A DNA stretch of 64,000 nt from positions 3,286,001 through 3,350,000 of the forward strand of contig NC_064447.1 in assembly GCF_023343835.1 (NCBI RefSeq), written 5' to 3'. Of this stretch, positions 11,036 to 22,581 are shown piece after piece. The DNA comes from Lagopus muta (taxonomy: Eukaryota > Chordata > Aves > Galliformes > Phasianidae). Both the position numbers and the translations under genes were made by a program. The notes under the pieces are model-generated. The model was not told the DNA's origin and ran no database searches. It saw only the letters and a list, made by a program, of their open reading frames with translations. Numbering within the stretch: position 1 is the stretch's first letter; each line of letters starts with the position of its first letter.

Positions 11036-13299
11036 CTAACAGCACAGTGTGGAAGCTGGGGGTGATGGATTAGCACTGAGGCTGCAACCAGCTTTGGTTG
11101 GAGGTATTTTAGTGCAACATCTGCATTCTGTATTGCAATAATTCAGCCATGTCAGAGACTTGCCATAGAATTGCCAACTCCATGTCAGGTGTTCTGCTCT
11201 GCTCTATAGCTTTCACTTTGTGGCAACTCCTAAAAATGTCACTAGAAGCCACTTACCTCGCTCAGACTAAATTGCCTGATGGCCTTTGCAAATATGAGTC
11301 CTGTCTGGGAAGGAGGATGTGAACAGCAGAAAGTTCAGGAAGGAAGGGACAAAAGAGGAACACTTCTCCATATCAGGCTAACTTCTAAAAAGTCAACCAA
11401 GTGAATGTTTCCTGCTAAAAACTGCTTCCAGGCTTCTCTGACAGCATTAACTGGAACTACATGAAGACACGCTGAAAACGTAACCCATCTGTGTGAGCAT
11501 GAACTGCATTGGTAATTTGTGCTTTTATGGAGTGCAGCATCAGACACAGGACCTGAGCTGCCCGACACCTGCTGCCCTTGCAGTTAAGTTGTTCTTAGAG
11601 GATACGAGTGCTCTTACACAAACATTACACTGGCAGCCCAAGGGCACTTGTAATGTCATTGCTATAGGCTGATCCTACACAGACCTCAGCATCTTCACCT
11701 CTCATTAGAGGCAGCAGTAGGATACTGCCTTCTAGTCATGCAAAATTCAGAGCCTACAACATGAGATTGCTTTAAAAGCAATAACAGAGTGAAGGGAATG
11801 CAATACTGTCTCAGAGATCCAGAAAAGCCCCAATGCATGCTTTGTGCTTGTCCGTGCCATGATACAAGACATAAAACTCTATGCCTCAAAGCCTATCTGC
11901 TTTTTCTATAAAGGATGTTACCTGTATGTACAAATCTGCATAGGAAGAAACACAGTGTAGGCATCAGTGCATTTCAAGTACCCAAGCCCTGTTCATTTGG
12001 GAAGTAAGAGACACCATCTCTTCACATGCAGGTCTGCAGACAAATCCCACGGCCTTGAGACTGTGTGCCCCCAAATAAGAACCAGCTGTGGATTCATTCC
12101 ATTTTTACTAATTCTGTTGTAACCAAACCAGCTGCAGGTTGTGAAGCACCTGTGTGCACACACATAAAGAAGCAGAGAAGTCAGAACAGAAAGATTAAGA
12201 ACTGAACAGCTCTGTGCAGTGCCTGAAGTGTTCAGGCCTGCTGGGCTATTCTCAGACAATTGTTTAGGGCCCCTGTAAGCCAGAATCAGAAACACTGAAA
12301 CTGATGTAAAAATACAGTGTATGCAAGGCTACATTGCCACTTCTGGGGAAACAATTCCTTTACAATTCCCAGCTGTATAGATTTGTATATACAAATAGCA
12401 CAGTGGGCAAAACCAAAGGACATTTCTTCCCGCATCCTGCTCTCATCACAGGTCAAAAGCAGAAGGCAAGGAAAGAATAGAAAGAACACACAGTGCTTCT
12501 CCAAGCGTCCTCCACATCTCTGGCCAGAGACCTTTGAAGCAAGCACAGCTCCATGTGCTTCATAACCATGAGCTCTATCCAGTGGTCCTCTGAACCAAGG
12601 TAACATCACCCAACCACACTGCAACAACCACCACTTACCTACACGTTCCCTTAAGGAGTTCTGAGCCTGCCTCTCACAAATGCACTTTGGTTCTCCCTAC
12701 TTCTTGTATTTGCAAGAGATGTGGTAAAGTGTGCCTTGCCTTTACTGAAGAAGAAGGCATCACAGAAGTAGTCATTGCAGCTCCAAAAACTCCCTTGTTT
12801 TGTGTGTGAAATCATGACTGCTCCCCGGCCACATGAATCAGTTTGCATTTACAATTCACCAGTCACCCTTCCTCTTCACCTCCTAAAATAATGTTAAACC
12901 AGCTGGAAACATTGTGACAGTCAGCACCCTGCCCCTTTTCCAGGTCACTGCAAAATGTTGCTCAGCACATCCTTGCACCACTCTAGAGGTGACCTCCACT
13001 CTGAGGGCTGCCTATTTACTCACACCCTCTCTCCTATCTTTGCACAAAGTGTTTAGGATGGGAATCATCTCATTGAGGCAGGAGTTGCTCACACTGAACC
13101 AGAGGGCTGCAGCCATTTCTCTGGAGAACAGTGTGAGAAGAGGCAGAAAAACCTTCCTGAAAGAAGAGTGCAGGCAGGGGTTGATAATGTAATCACAAAT
13201 ACTACATCAGTTTCTTCAGAGACAGACTTTGATAGTATTTGCAATCCTACTCATACCCCCAAAGGATGGTAAAATAAACAATGACTGTATACACCTTAC

Positions 13300-13374
13300 T
13301 GACTGCTCTGTAGGTCTGGCAATGTCATTTCCTGCACACAGTCCTTCCAGCTCCAGTCTGTGCCTGCTGGACAT
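13300..13374 (-). other. Exon-like block A: candidate first coding exon of an unrecognised gene
   Basis: An ATG at 13374-13372 starts a 25-codon frame (MSSRHRLELEG ... RPTEQS) that ends at a good donor, TCA|GTAAGG, in phase 0. Its phase matches block B. The frame is also open further upstream to 13458, so the true start is uncertain. A transcript starting in the CpG island at 15.4-15.8 kb would reach it naturally. Confidence 0.35.
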
Positions 13375-15257
13375 CTTGAGCTTTTCAGAGTGAAAAATAA
13401 TCATCCTTTTGTGAAGACCAAGGAAGATACAAAGTGAGAGAAAGCAATGAAACATCATGAAGAAAAAAAAAAATCCCTCATCAAAATTCCACTTAATTTT
13501 GGCTGACTTTCTTAAGTCGCTTTATTCTATCCTAATTCTTCCCCACCATTCTAGCAGTGTGACAAAGCTGCATGAAATGAAAGCACGCAAGTTAAGTATA
13601 ATACTGGCAACGGATGTTAGTTAGCTCAGTCCCCAGAGACCCAAGTTAACCAAGCCATTATCAAGCAGCATTCAGTGAGGCCACAAACACTGACAGGCAG
13701 TTCCGTTTTCTGATGCACATCAACATTATGTGCAGCAAATGTCCTTTGGGAATGTCTGGCGAATCATCCAAAAACTCTGAGTAATTTTTTTTCCACTTAC
13801 ATGACGGCACTGAAAACACTCATGATTTGTAAAGTTCACTGAATGACCAAAGATGTCTTTCTCATTAATGCATTGATAAAAAGGAAAACCTGTGACTGAA
13901 ACCCTCAAACATCCAGATAATATCCAGAGATATTATACTTAAGGGCTTCTGTTGAAGCACAGCAACTGAAGGACCAGGAGGAAAGGCACAGAGCACAAAG
14001 ATTTACCCCCAGAAGCATCCTGGCGTTGCTCCCTGCATAAGCACAGAAGCAGAAGGTGCTCATGGTTCCTCCTCAGCTCAAACCCACAGAGAGGATCTGC
14101 TGCATACCCAGTCCTACCTACAGAGGAGTAATATCTGAAGTCCTATGAGAAAGTTTTGACAGGTAGGGGTATGGGACAGATAATTTCCTCCAGATTTCAG
14201 GCCAGCTTAAAAAGTCTTAGTATTGAAGCCCTGCACAAACAGCCTGAACTCTCCAGCAAAACCAGATGCAGAAAATCAGTCATGAAACAAACTCAGTAAC
14301 AGCCAAGATACTGCTCTAGGAGATTCAACTGAGACGTTGAATCACACATGCTATGAACTTGGGTCTGTGAGTGAGAAAGTGCCTTTCTTCTATTTTCAGG
14401 GGAAAGATTTCCTACATTTAGTGATTTGGGATTAATCTGTATGGTTACAGGGAGAATATTTGTCTGTGTTTTGCATTGTATTACCAGACACAGTCAAATA
14501 ATTAAAGTAAGAAAACAAAATACTGACTCGAGGCTTTAATGGATGATGATGTGCAGAGACACACTTGTAAATGCAGGTTAAGATGAATAGCTGATGTCCA
14601 CCACAATAGCAAGCATCTTCAGAACCCCAGAACAAAGCCTTCGGGCTCTACATCAACAAAGGATCTGAGGAGTGGGGACAATTTCCCTCACAGCCCTGGA
14701 TCACATGCTGTATGTGAGCCTGCTACTGGTGAGACACAAAACTTCTGATAACACAGGAACAAAAGCTAACGCCTCTCCTATAACCAGACACTTCCAGGAA
14801 GCTATGAAATCACTGCTTACTGTAAAGGCTGTGAAAATCTGAGTCAAACATAGACGCGAACCAGCTGACCTCAAACGCTTTCCCTTTCACACGGCAATCT
14901 TATTTAGAAGAGATTTTCAAAGCAGATCTTCCAGTCAGATGGCATTCCTGTACTTGGGCATCCCTCCTCCTGAACGGGTCCAAATCCTGTCACTTCTGTG
15001 GCACATACACACCTGCACAGTGGTTGAACTTCCAGCGTTCAGCTACAAGACCCCTCTTCTCTGAGATCACTGCACCACCTGTCACTGACTCCACAGCCTT
15101 TCACCTAATGCACAGACAGGCCAAAGGAAGCAGAACAGGAGCAACGTGACAGGAAACCACAGTGCAGCCTTATTCAAAATGCACGTCTACACATTACTGC
15201 ACAGCTGGTCAGGCCGCGTTCCGCCCAGCCCGAATGTATGCACACAGTGGGGACGGG

Positions 15258-15318
15258 TGATTGGAGATTCGTGACCCTTGAGGTCCCTTCCAACCCTGGC
15301 CATTCTGTGATTCTCAGC
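15258..15318 (+). mobile_element. CR1 3'-end fragment
   Basis: The sequence 'CCTTGAGGTCCCTTCCAACC' followed by a CCATTCTGTGATTCTC tail is the typical plus-orientation CR1 3' end. Only the last 60 or so bases remain, right at the edge of the MPG CpG island. Confidence 0.75.
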
Positions 15319-15713
15319 GTCCATTACAGCCTTTGCAACATCGCTGACTCACAGCACACAGAAAATAAGTTTTTAGAGGAGCGATGCTTGAGGTCGCAGC
15401 CCTGTAATGTGGAAACAAACAGCACCGATAACCGCGCCGACTGGGTGAGACCTCGCAGCCTGTTTGACGACAAACCCCGACGCATTCGCCGTTCCTGCCG
15501 GCACAAAAGAGCAGTCAGGGCCGCGCTGAGAACAGCCCAGAAGCGCACGGCTCTCACACCGCAGGACGCGTTTATACTCCAACGCCCGGCCCGCCGACAC
15601 CCGCTCGGCCCACCCGGGGCGCAGAGAGGACAAGGGCTCCCCGGGACGCCCCGCACCCCGCCGGGCCTCGCTGCGGCCTGCAGGCGGCCCAGCCGCGCCG
15701 CACACGCACCTAC

Positions 15714-15800
15714 CGGGCCGCGCTCCGCCGCTGGGCGCAGCCGGGCGGGGCGGGGCGGGCTGCTGAGGGGAGCGGCCTCCTTTCGTACGGCTGGGCCTCG
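15714..15800 (-). other. MPG: Probable non-coding exon 1 of MPG (5' edge uncertain)
   Basis: On the minus strand a GC-rich run ends CGGCCCG and is followed by the donor GTAGGTGCG, so the exon ends at 15714. The 5' edge is a guess: the inverted CCAAT box at 15835-15839 would place initiation roughly 60-100 bases further on. The hidden-gene blocks A and B could use the same first exon. Confidence 0.45.
15743..15759 (+). promoter_or_regulatory. Tandem GC boxes (Sp1/KLF type)
   Basis: Three GGGCGG-type boxes follow one another inside the MPG CpG island, the normal arrangement of a TATA-less promoter. Confidence 0.6.
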
Positions 15801-15834
15801 GACCGCGGCGGCCTGCGTGGAAGGGCGGCCGCGT

Positions 15835-15839
15835 ATTGG
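15835..15839 (-). promoter_or_regulatory. Inverted CCAAT box of the MPG promoter
   Basis: GTATTGGC on the plus strand is a CCAAT box (NF-Y type) for minus-strand transcription, about 120 bases before the exon 1 donor. Confidence 0.5.
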
Positions 15840-16506
15840 CTTTCCTTGGCTTGTGAAGCGTTCTGTGCGTTTTTGGCTTTGCCTCATCATCGCCTCTGCA
15901 GCACGCTGCTCTCTCCTATGAATAAAGCCGACTTTACAGAGGGCTCCCTGAACGAGTGCCTGGCCTGCAGGAGATTCTCGGCTTTTACCCAGATGAGCGC
16001 AGGCTCAAAACGCAGCTTTCCTCGTCGCGTTCTGGGGACACGCAGCTGGGGCTGTTGGTTCCTAAGTGATTCCTACAGTAAAATGTCCTAATGATACTTA
16101 GCACTGCGCCAGTTGTGCGGGCAGGAGGCAGCCATGCCAAGAAGCAGCATTTAGCATCATCTAATTCATGAACTTGCGGGTAGTTATCTCCCAGTATAGG
16201 AAGGAGGGAGTTGCTGGGTTGGTTTTTACTTGATTCACTTCCAACTGTTACTACATCCAAAGTTCTCCATGCAACACCCTGTGCTTGCTTTATTTTCTTC
16301 ATGCTTTACTCATTAGTGGTCCAAGAAAGGGAAGAAAAGTTATGGACGTTTTAATTGGAGATCTCTACAGCACTTTGTTTTGCTAAAATGGACGCAGATA
16401 AGCTCACAGTAGTTAGAATTCCTTGGGGAGATGTTATTGTCTGGCTGCACTTTGCTTCAGTCTAAAATCAGTTTCTTGTGTTATTAGCAAAGAAATCAGG
16501 ACATGT

Positions 16507-16530
16507 AAAAAAAAAAAAAAAGAAAAAAAA
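16507..16530 (+). repeat. Poly(A) tract
   Basis: A near-pure A run with one G. No retrosequence or target-site duplication could be recognised beside it. Confidence 0.9.
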
Positions 16531-16551
16531 GTGTAAGTAGTGTTGACTGAG

Positions 16552-16580
16552 TTCTCCAGAATTCTGAGAATTCTCCAGAA
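16552..16580. promoter_or_regulatory. Three abutting STAT-type palindromes
   Basis: Bases 16552-16561 are TTCTCCAGAA (TTC-N4-GAA), 16562-16570 are TTCTGAGAA (the classical TTC-N3-GAA GAS element), and 16571-16580 repeat the first motif. The three units touch without spacer. They lie about 0.7 kb upstream of the MPG CpG island. Binding is inferred from motif shape only. Confidence 0.45.
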
Positions 16581-18324
16581 GGGCTTTGTTAGCATCTTGG
16601 ACCCCCTCACTCACATGGTTAACATCCAGCCTTAATGTCGTGTTAATCTAAGAAGGAAGGCCAAGAATGTGTACGGAAAGGTGGACAGCCAATCATCAAA
16701 TTGGCCTTTCAGCGAATCCTGAAAATTCAAGGCAAAACGAGGCAAGAATGAGAGATGTGGAAAGGACTTCCTGGGGTCAGAGCAGTTCAGCTCTGCAGAC
16801 TTTCTCCTATGGAAATCTGTGGGACAGGCACTGTGAGGAATGCTGACTTCTTTGATGGCAGATGTTTCATGCCCAGAGGAAGTATTCCAAGCTTTTAGCA
16901 CCTGAGGAATGTGAATTGTTCAAAGCTACAGTGTATACCGTGTTCTTCATTTGTCCAATAACTTCACTATTACAGAATCAATACCTAAAATAGCCTCCTG
17001 TAAAAGCTGATTAGTTTGGGAAGATTAAAGGGAAGATTAAAGTTTCCCCCTCTATTGGGCAAAAGCATTTTTTATGTTTTCCTCAAAAGAAATGGAGTCC
17101 ACTGTTGGAAAATCTGGCTATTGGAGTCCTGGGCTCTGTGGCACACTGCATGTGTACAGTGCTTGCAAACTGGTGCCCCCCAGCTTCCAGGATGTGCAGA
17201 CAGCAGATCAGCATGAAAGCAGAAGAAAGCTTAAGGGGCAGATGTCCAAATTTTTTCATCATGTAAGATGCCAAAACTTTCGTGATATTTGTGGAAATGG
17301 GATTTTGTGTTCAATTAGAAGGACACACGAAGTCAGTTCCCCACAGTGATGCTGACTGGTCACTTGCTGTGGCCACATAACTCTCACCAGGATTTGCAAG
17401 TCAGCTGCAAAATGTAATAGGCCACCTATTGGTGGATGAAGAAGCTCCAAGCAGCATAGGGATTTTATGACATCCACTCCTGGCCTCCCGTGACATCCAG
17501 TCTTGGTTGCTGCTGCCTCCTTTGCTTCAATTCCCAGTGTGTCTTGTTCAGAGCTATTCCCAGCCAGTGCGTTAGAGGTATGTACACATGGTCCTCAAAT
17601 TAGTACCAGAGCTATCCGGCTACTGGGAGAAAGGCTCATAGCCACTTTGGTATCTCCCACACCCAAGCTGGGCCATGGATCAAATATCTAGTTCTGTGAA
17701 CCAAGCCCATTCAACTTGTTATGTAAGCAGATGTGTATGCTTTATTCTAAATTTGGTGACATCCATGATGGATGCCATTCCACCCACTTTGTACTCAGAG
17801 TGCAAAGAATCCTAGCAAGTGCATTGCATGTAATGGGAAAACAGAATATTAACAGACCTCCTGGGAACCTCAGCTCTGGGCCAGAGAGGGCAGGCAAGTC
17901 TTATTTAGTAACATATTAATGGATTTTATTGGGTCTCTATTTTTGTTTTGGATGCAGGACATTTTGGTTCTCTGACATGACAGAAATGTTTTGCTTTACA
18001 GGATCACTCAATGCAGAGGAACAAATAGAAAAAAAACAAGCAGGCTGGTCTGCTGGGTTTTGGTGGTGTTGATGCGCCTGGGATTTCTCCCAGCTGCATG
18101 GGGCAGGACTGGTGGGAAGCTGGAGACAGAGACCAAAAGGTCTGCTGAACTGACTGGATATTGGGAGACATGGGATGGAGCTGCCACAAGCCAGCAGCCA
18201 GGCTGTTCTAAAAACTGCATTTTCTTTTCTGAAGGTGTTAAAGATGGTTTATTCAGTGTTGCCTAAATCAGTAGAAATCATACTGCATGCTTGACTTATA
18301 AATATAGTGGGAAGGAACTGTGTA

Positions 18325-18361
18325 CATGCGTATGCATGTATGTATATGTATGTATGTATAC
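18325..18361. repeat. Short (TATG)n microsatellite
   Basis: Imperfect GTATGTATATGTATG-type tetranucleotide repeat, about nine units. Confidence 0.85.
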
Positions 18362-19470
18362 AAAGTCAGAGCTTTGCAAGCCTAAGAGCTACCAGCCACC
18401 TCCAGCACTGCCCATCTGCAAAGAGTGCCCAGAATGTCCTGGATGCAGGGAAAATGCCACTTTCAGTGCTCTTTGCCTCCAGGCACTTATCCTTGTCCCT
18501 GTCCTGCATAGCAGCTTCCCCTCCACTGTGCTGGCACAGTAACTTGCAGACCTGTGCTTAAACCAGCTCCTAGAACTGGTTCTTCTGAGGAAAGGAAATG
18601 TGAGAGTGGTGTGATGGTGCAGAGCTGTCTACCCCTGTGAAAGCACGCAAGGGTGTCTGTAATCCCTGGACCAGCAACAGATCACCTTTGGCATGCATAG
18701 GCTAGAGCAGTAAGAGGAGAAGCAGGCACAAATGAGACGCATCAGCAGAGCTGAGGTCAGGGCAACAAACTGAATAATGCTTTTTCTGCAGCCTGTGCAA
18801 TGTCAGCATGCAATGGCGTGGAGTAGTTCAGGTAAGCTTTAGCACTGTCTCCTAAGAGATGAAAAATGTAGAAAATAAGATGCAGCTGAGCTGCTTCTGA
18901 ACATTTGTTTTTAGAGGAGTAATTCTTTACCTTTTCAAATACAGAAAAGCTGCAGGGAGTCATTTTGTTACACCAAAGCATTGGTGTCCACCAAAGGGAA
19001 CTTTGCAAAGGTGATGTTTGTATTGTGTGAGTGTGCTGGAATAAAGACTGGTCACCTGCTGACTGGCCTTCCTGGGACAACAGAGCATTTTCCAAACAAG
19101 ACCAGGTGCTCACCTCTTGAATGGGATTCAGCCTCTCACTGTCCTGGGGAAAATGAATGAAGACTGAAATGGAAAGAGCAGAATCAGAAGGAGTTCACAC
19201 ATAAACTGAGGAGCTTTTCTATGTAGGGCACTATGGACACAGAAAGTTGTATGGGCTCAAGAACTGTTTGAGTAAATGCTTGGTAGGGAGCTCCGTTCAG
19301 GGATATTAAACACAGACACACCATCTCCAACCCAGGAAGTCTCTGAGCTGCAACCTGCTGAGTCTGTGAAGTATTTAGGAGAAATATGACAATCTGACCT
19401 GGTTTTGTACCATCTGTAAGCTTTTGTACTTTGCACTGTTGGAGGCAGATTTCTTCTTCTTCGTGGAGTT

Positions 19471-19487
19471 GTTATCTGACTCATCTG
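19471..19487. promoter_or_regulatory. Fused GATA / AP-1(NF-E2) / E-box motif cluster
   Basis: In 17 bases the plus strand has TTATCT (AGATAA on the minus strand, GATA factor), TGACTCA at 19477-19483 (AP-1, NF-E2 or MAF core) and CATCTG at 19482-19487 (E-box, TAL1 type), overlapping one another. This combination is typical of erythroid enhancers. In vivo use is unproven. Confidence 0.4.
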
Positions 19488-22400
19488 CTTGTAGAGGCAT
19501 TCTGTGGGAGTCACAATGGTTTTGCTTATCCTGCTTTGTTGGTCCCTCCTAATAAGTCAGAAATCATCCAGGCAATGGTCTGAAGGTGAAAGAAAATGTT
19601 CAAGAGCAAAATCACCCCAAATCATCTTCAGTGAAACAGAGCTGCCCAGCCAGCCCCTGCTGTTTGCTATCACAGCCATCCAAATTTAGGAGACGTGGGC
19701 ATGTTGAGTCATTGACCACAGGCACGGCACAGCGCAGGCTGCTAAAACTGACCTGAGGTTGTTTGCCTTGCAGGATATAGGAAGGAGGGCTTGGATTGAA
19801 TAGCGTTGACTAAGGTCAGAAGAGTTAAGCTTGAAATAGCAGAACTTGAGAACATTTGGGATGTAAACAGGTGACCGGAGGGACGATGTCACAGGCTTTT
19901 TGCAAGGGATAATCATTGACCAGAGCTGTTTGTATGTGGGCTGTGATCTGAGAAAGGCTCTGCTGCCTGTGTAGCAGCACTAGCAGCAAAAAGATGAGCT
20001 CTGACTTAAGTGTAAGTTAATGATATTCCCAGTGTTTGGTAACTCCAGCTGCGTGTCCCAGTAGATACAAAAAAGAAAAGATTCTGAATGCTGCATAAGA
20101 GAGACTCATCTCAGGGCTTGTAAGCCAGACAAGAACCAGAGATCCTCCTCTCAAGGGTTGTGCGTTTCACATGTAGTAATTGTGACTAAAATTGCTGTTT
20201 CATCTCCCTTTAAACCCATCCCAGGGTGAGGAATCCTGATGCACACTGCCTTAATATAGGTATCTATTCCTTTTGAAGGAATAGAGGACTGAGTTCCTAT
20301 AGATTTTATGAAACCCAGTTTCTAGGTAGTGGGTACAGATCTAGAATGACATTTTTCCCTCTGCCACATTAGAAGAAGAAGAACAAAGTGCTCAGCAATT
20401 CCCTGCACTGCTCCAGGTGCTCCAGGCACTCAACATGGGTACTGGCCACCCTCCTGTCCCATGCTGCCTATGGGGCATGGGGGCAGGAAGCTTATGGGGA
20501 GGTGGGGATGGGGGAGCTGGTAGCATGATGAGGTTCTCAGGAGGACAGGAGGAGATGGAAAAAAAAGGGAAATCAGACATGGAGGTCTGTCGTGCTTTGT
20601 TTCACTGCTCAGAGAGCAGCTAAAATAGGAAAGATCTCCTGCTTCTCTCTGAGGTCTTGTTTTTTGTTTTTTTGGGGTTTTTTCTTCCCTTAAAAAGGCT
20701 CTTGAACTGTCAAATTTGAAAGAAAATCGTTTGGTTTGATGTGACTATTGCCTGCAGTGGTGTGCAGGCTCTGGGGTGAGAATACAAGGAACTGGAAAGC
20801 AGTGGGGTGCACCCTCTGCATATCAATTTTTCAGCTGGCGTTGGACTTAGTGTTCCAGTTCCAAGTACTGTCACTGAAAACAAATGTCTTTTTTTTTTTG
20901 AAGAGATGGGAACTCGGATATTCCCAGGAAAAAAAGCAGTCCTGGGGCATAACTGCAGTATAGGTGAAGTTTGCTTTTGAATGTAAATCACCAAGGCTTT
21001 CTGCAGTGTTCTCTCATTTTTAACATCTGCTTCAGCCAGGACAGGTCTGTGCTGCAGCTTTGCTGTGGCTTTTACTTAAGGAATGTAAAAAGAAAAAGAA
21101 AAGATAAAATAAAAGGAGAATCATACTCTGACCAAGGAAAGAAAATTCATGCTCTGACCAATCAAATTCTGCTGGGAAAATCCCAGTGTAGTTTAATTAT
21201 TAATGAAAAAAAGTCCCGTTGCTAAGGGATCTTACCCTGTTTGAGGTGGTAATTCCTCCATACTGACAAGGAGAGACTTTTGGCAGTGTAAGAGAAAAGC
21301 TCTATGTGATGGTTTTTAATGGGCTTTGAAGGAAGAATGAAGGAGTTGGCTTTGCCCTGGATCCTGGCACAGATGGTGGAGGGGCTCCACTCTTCAGGAC
21401 CTCCAGCTTTCACATGGCCTTGAGTGGGTAACCAGGATTAAATAACCAATGCCACATCCTCCTGTCACTTCTGTGCAGTCTGGGGTGGTTATACAGAAAG
21501 CAGCAATCTTCTAAAGCACACCCACCCTAACTAAAGGCCTGAATGCTCATGGAGCAGCAGGGTTATCTGGCACACTGCATTCCCCATCTGCTCACCCTTC
21601 CGTGGTCATGGGTGGGCAAAGAAAGACACGCAAGCACTGCAGTTGGGAACATTTTGTGCCCTTGTAGTGGAACATTTGTACTCCCTTCAGGCTTAGCCCT
21701 GGAGCTGGTTAAGATACGAATCACACCTGGATGCAGTGATCTGAAACATTTCTCCCTTTTTCCAAGCAGCCATAACGGGGATTTTCTGTACGTACAACGT
21801 GTGCATCGATGGTGCTTCAGCTGGAATATGGATTGCTTTTGGCTGTGTGTTAAAATATGTTGTCACATGGTGAGAAACAGAATTTTTACTGGAAAGTTAG
21901 GAACGCAGAGCCAATATAAATATGCACTGACAAAATAGGAATGGCTTTCAAAATAGCTAAGCTCCCAATTTATTTGTTCCCACTTCCTGAAAATTTATCA
22001 CATTTACTTAGCTCGTGGCTTTTTCCTACTTATCTGTTTTCTCTCTGCAAGTGCAGCAGGAGCTGTGCATTGCTACGTGTTGTGGGCTTGCTAGTTAAAC
22101 CTTCACATAAAACTTGCCATGGTGTCTCCACTGGAAGTGTGGGTTGTAGTCTTAACAAACGTATGGTGATGTGGGGTAACAAAAGACACGTTAGAGTTAA
22201 GTCAGAATTCCAGAATTCCTCCTTGTGTCGATAAAATGACCACAGTTGGGCTTTGGGGTTTGCTTTTCTTGGTCTGAGCAGATGTAGAATTTCTCTTTGT
22301 GTCTACAGTGAGAAAATAATTTTGAAGAATGTCTTCATGCAGCCGTTGTGTTCACAGGGAGGCAGAATCGCTCAGTGCCTTTGCTGCAGTCACCAACATC

Positions 22401-22510
22401 CAAATAGCTGAGGTGTTATTTACACATGCTATGGACACATCCTACATGGGCATCACTAAATTCACTCACATATCAGTTCCTGTTGGAATCAAATTCATTT
22501 TTCAGTCTGG

Positions 22511-22581
22511 ACAAAGCAAAGCAAAGCAAAGCAAAGCAAAGCAAAGCAAAGCAAAGCAAAGCAAAGCAAAGCAAAGCAAAG
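22511..22581. repeat. (AAAGC)n pentanucleotide microsatellite, about 14 copies
   Basis: Uninterrupted GCAAA/AAAGC units followed by a few degenerate copies (GAAATGTAAAGCAAACC). The purity suggests length polymorphism. The Lys/Ser- and Cys/Phe-rich frames crossing it are artefacts of the repeat. Confidence 0.98.

Larger units (their letters stand above)
10262..15713 (-). other. MPG: MPG first intron (5' UTR intron)
   Basis: This connects the probable non-coding exon 1 in the CpG island with the first coding exon. Apart from the two exon-like blocks at 10841-11035 and 13300-13374 and a short CR1 end near 15.26-15.32 kb, I see no gene, RNA gene or clear repeat. Confidence 0.7.
15440..15845. promoter_or_regulatory. 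MPG: CpG-island promoter of MPG
   Basis: GC and CpG content rise sharply here against an AT-richer background. The block has repeated GGGCGG boxes at 15743-15759, an inverted CCAAT box (ATTGG) at 15835-15839, and no TATA box. It sits upstream of MPG on the minus strand with a good donor for a non-coding exon at 15714/15713. This is a normal housekeeping-type promoter. Edges are by eye. Confidence 0.75.

Noticed and set aside
15238-15921. 227-codon plus-strand and 188-codon minus-strand frames at the MPG island
   Set aside because: Same GC artefact. The plus frame begins in a CR1 3' end and both are low-complexity Arg/Ala/Pro sequence.
16632-16901. 89-codon minus-strand frame with protein-like composition
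   Set aside because: No recognisable motif, no convincing acceptor or donor pair, and this length is expected by chance in 64 kb.
22203-22219. Heat-shock-element-like AGAATTCCAGAATTCC
   Set aside because: Only two usable GAA/TTC pairs with proper spacing, a short palindromic repeat likely by chance.
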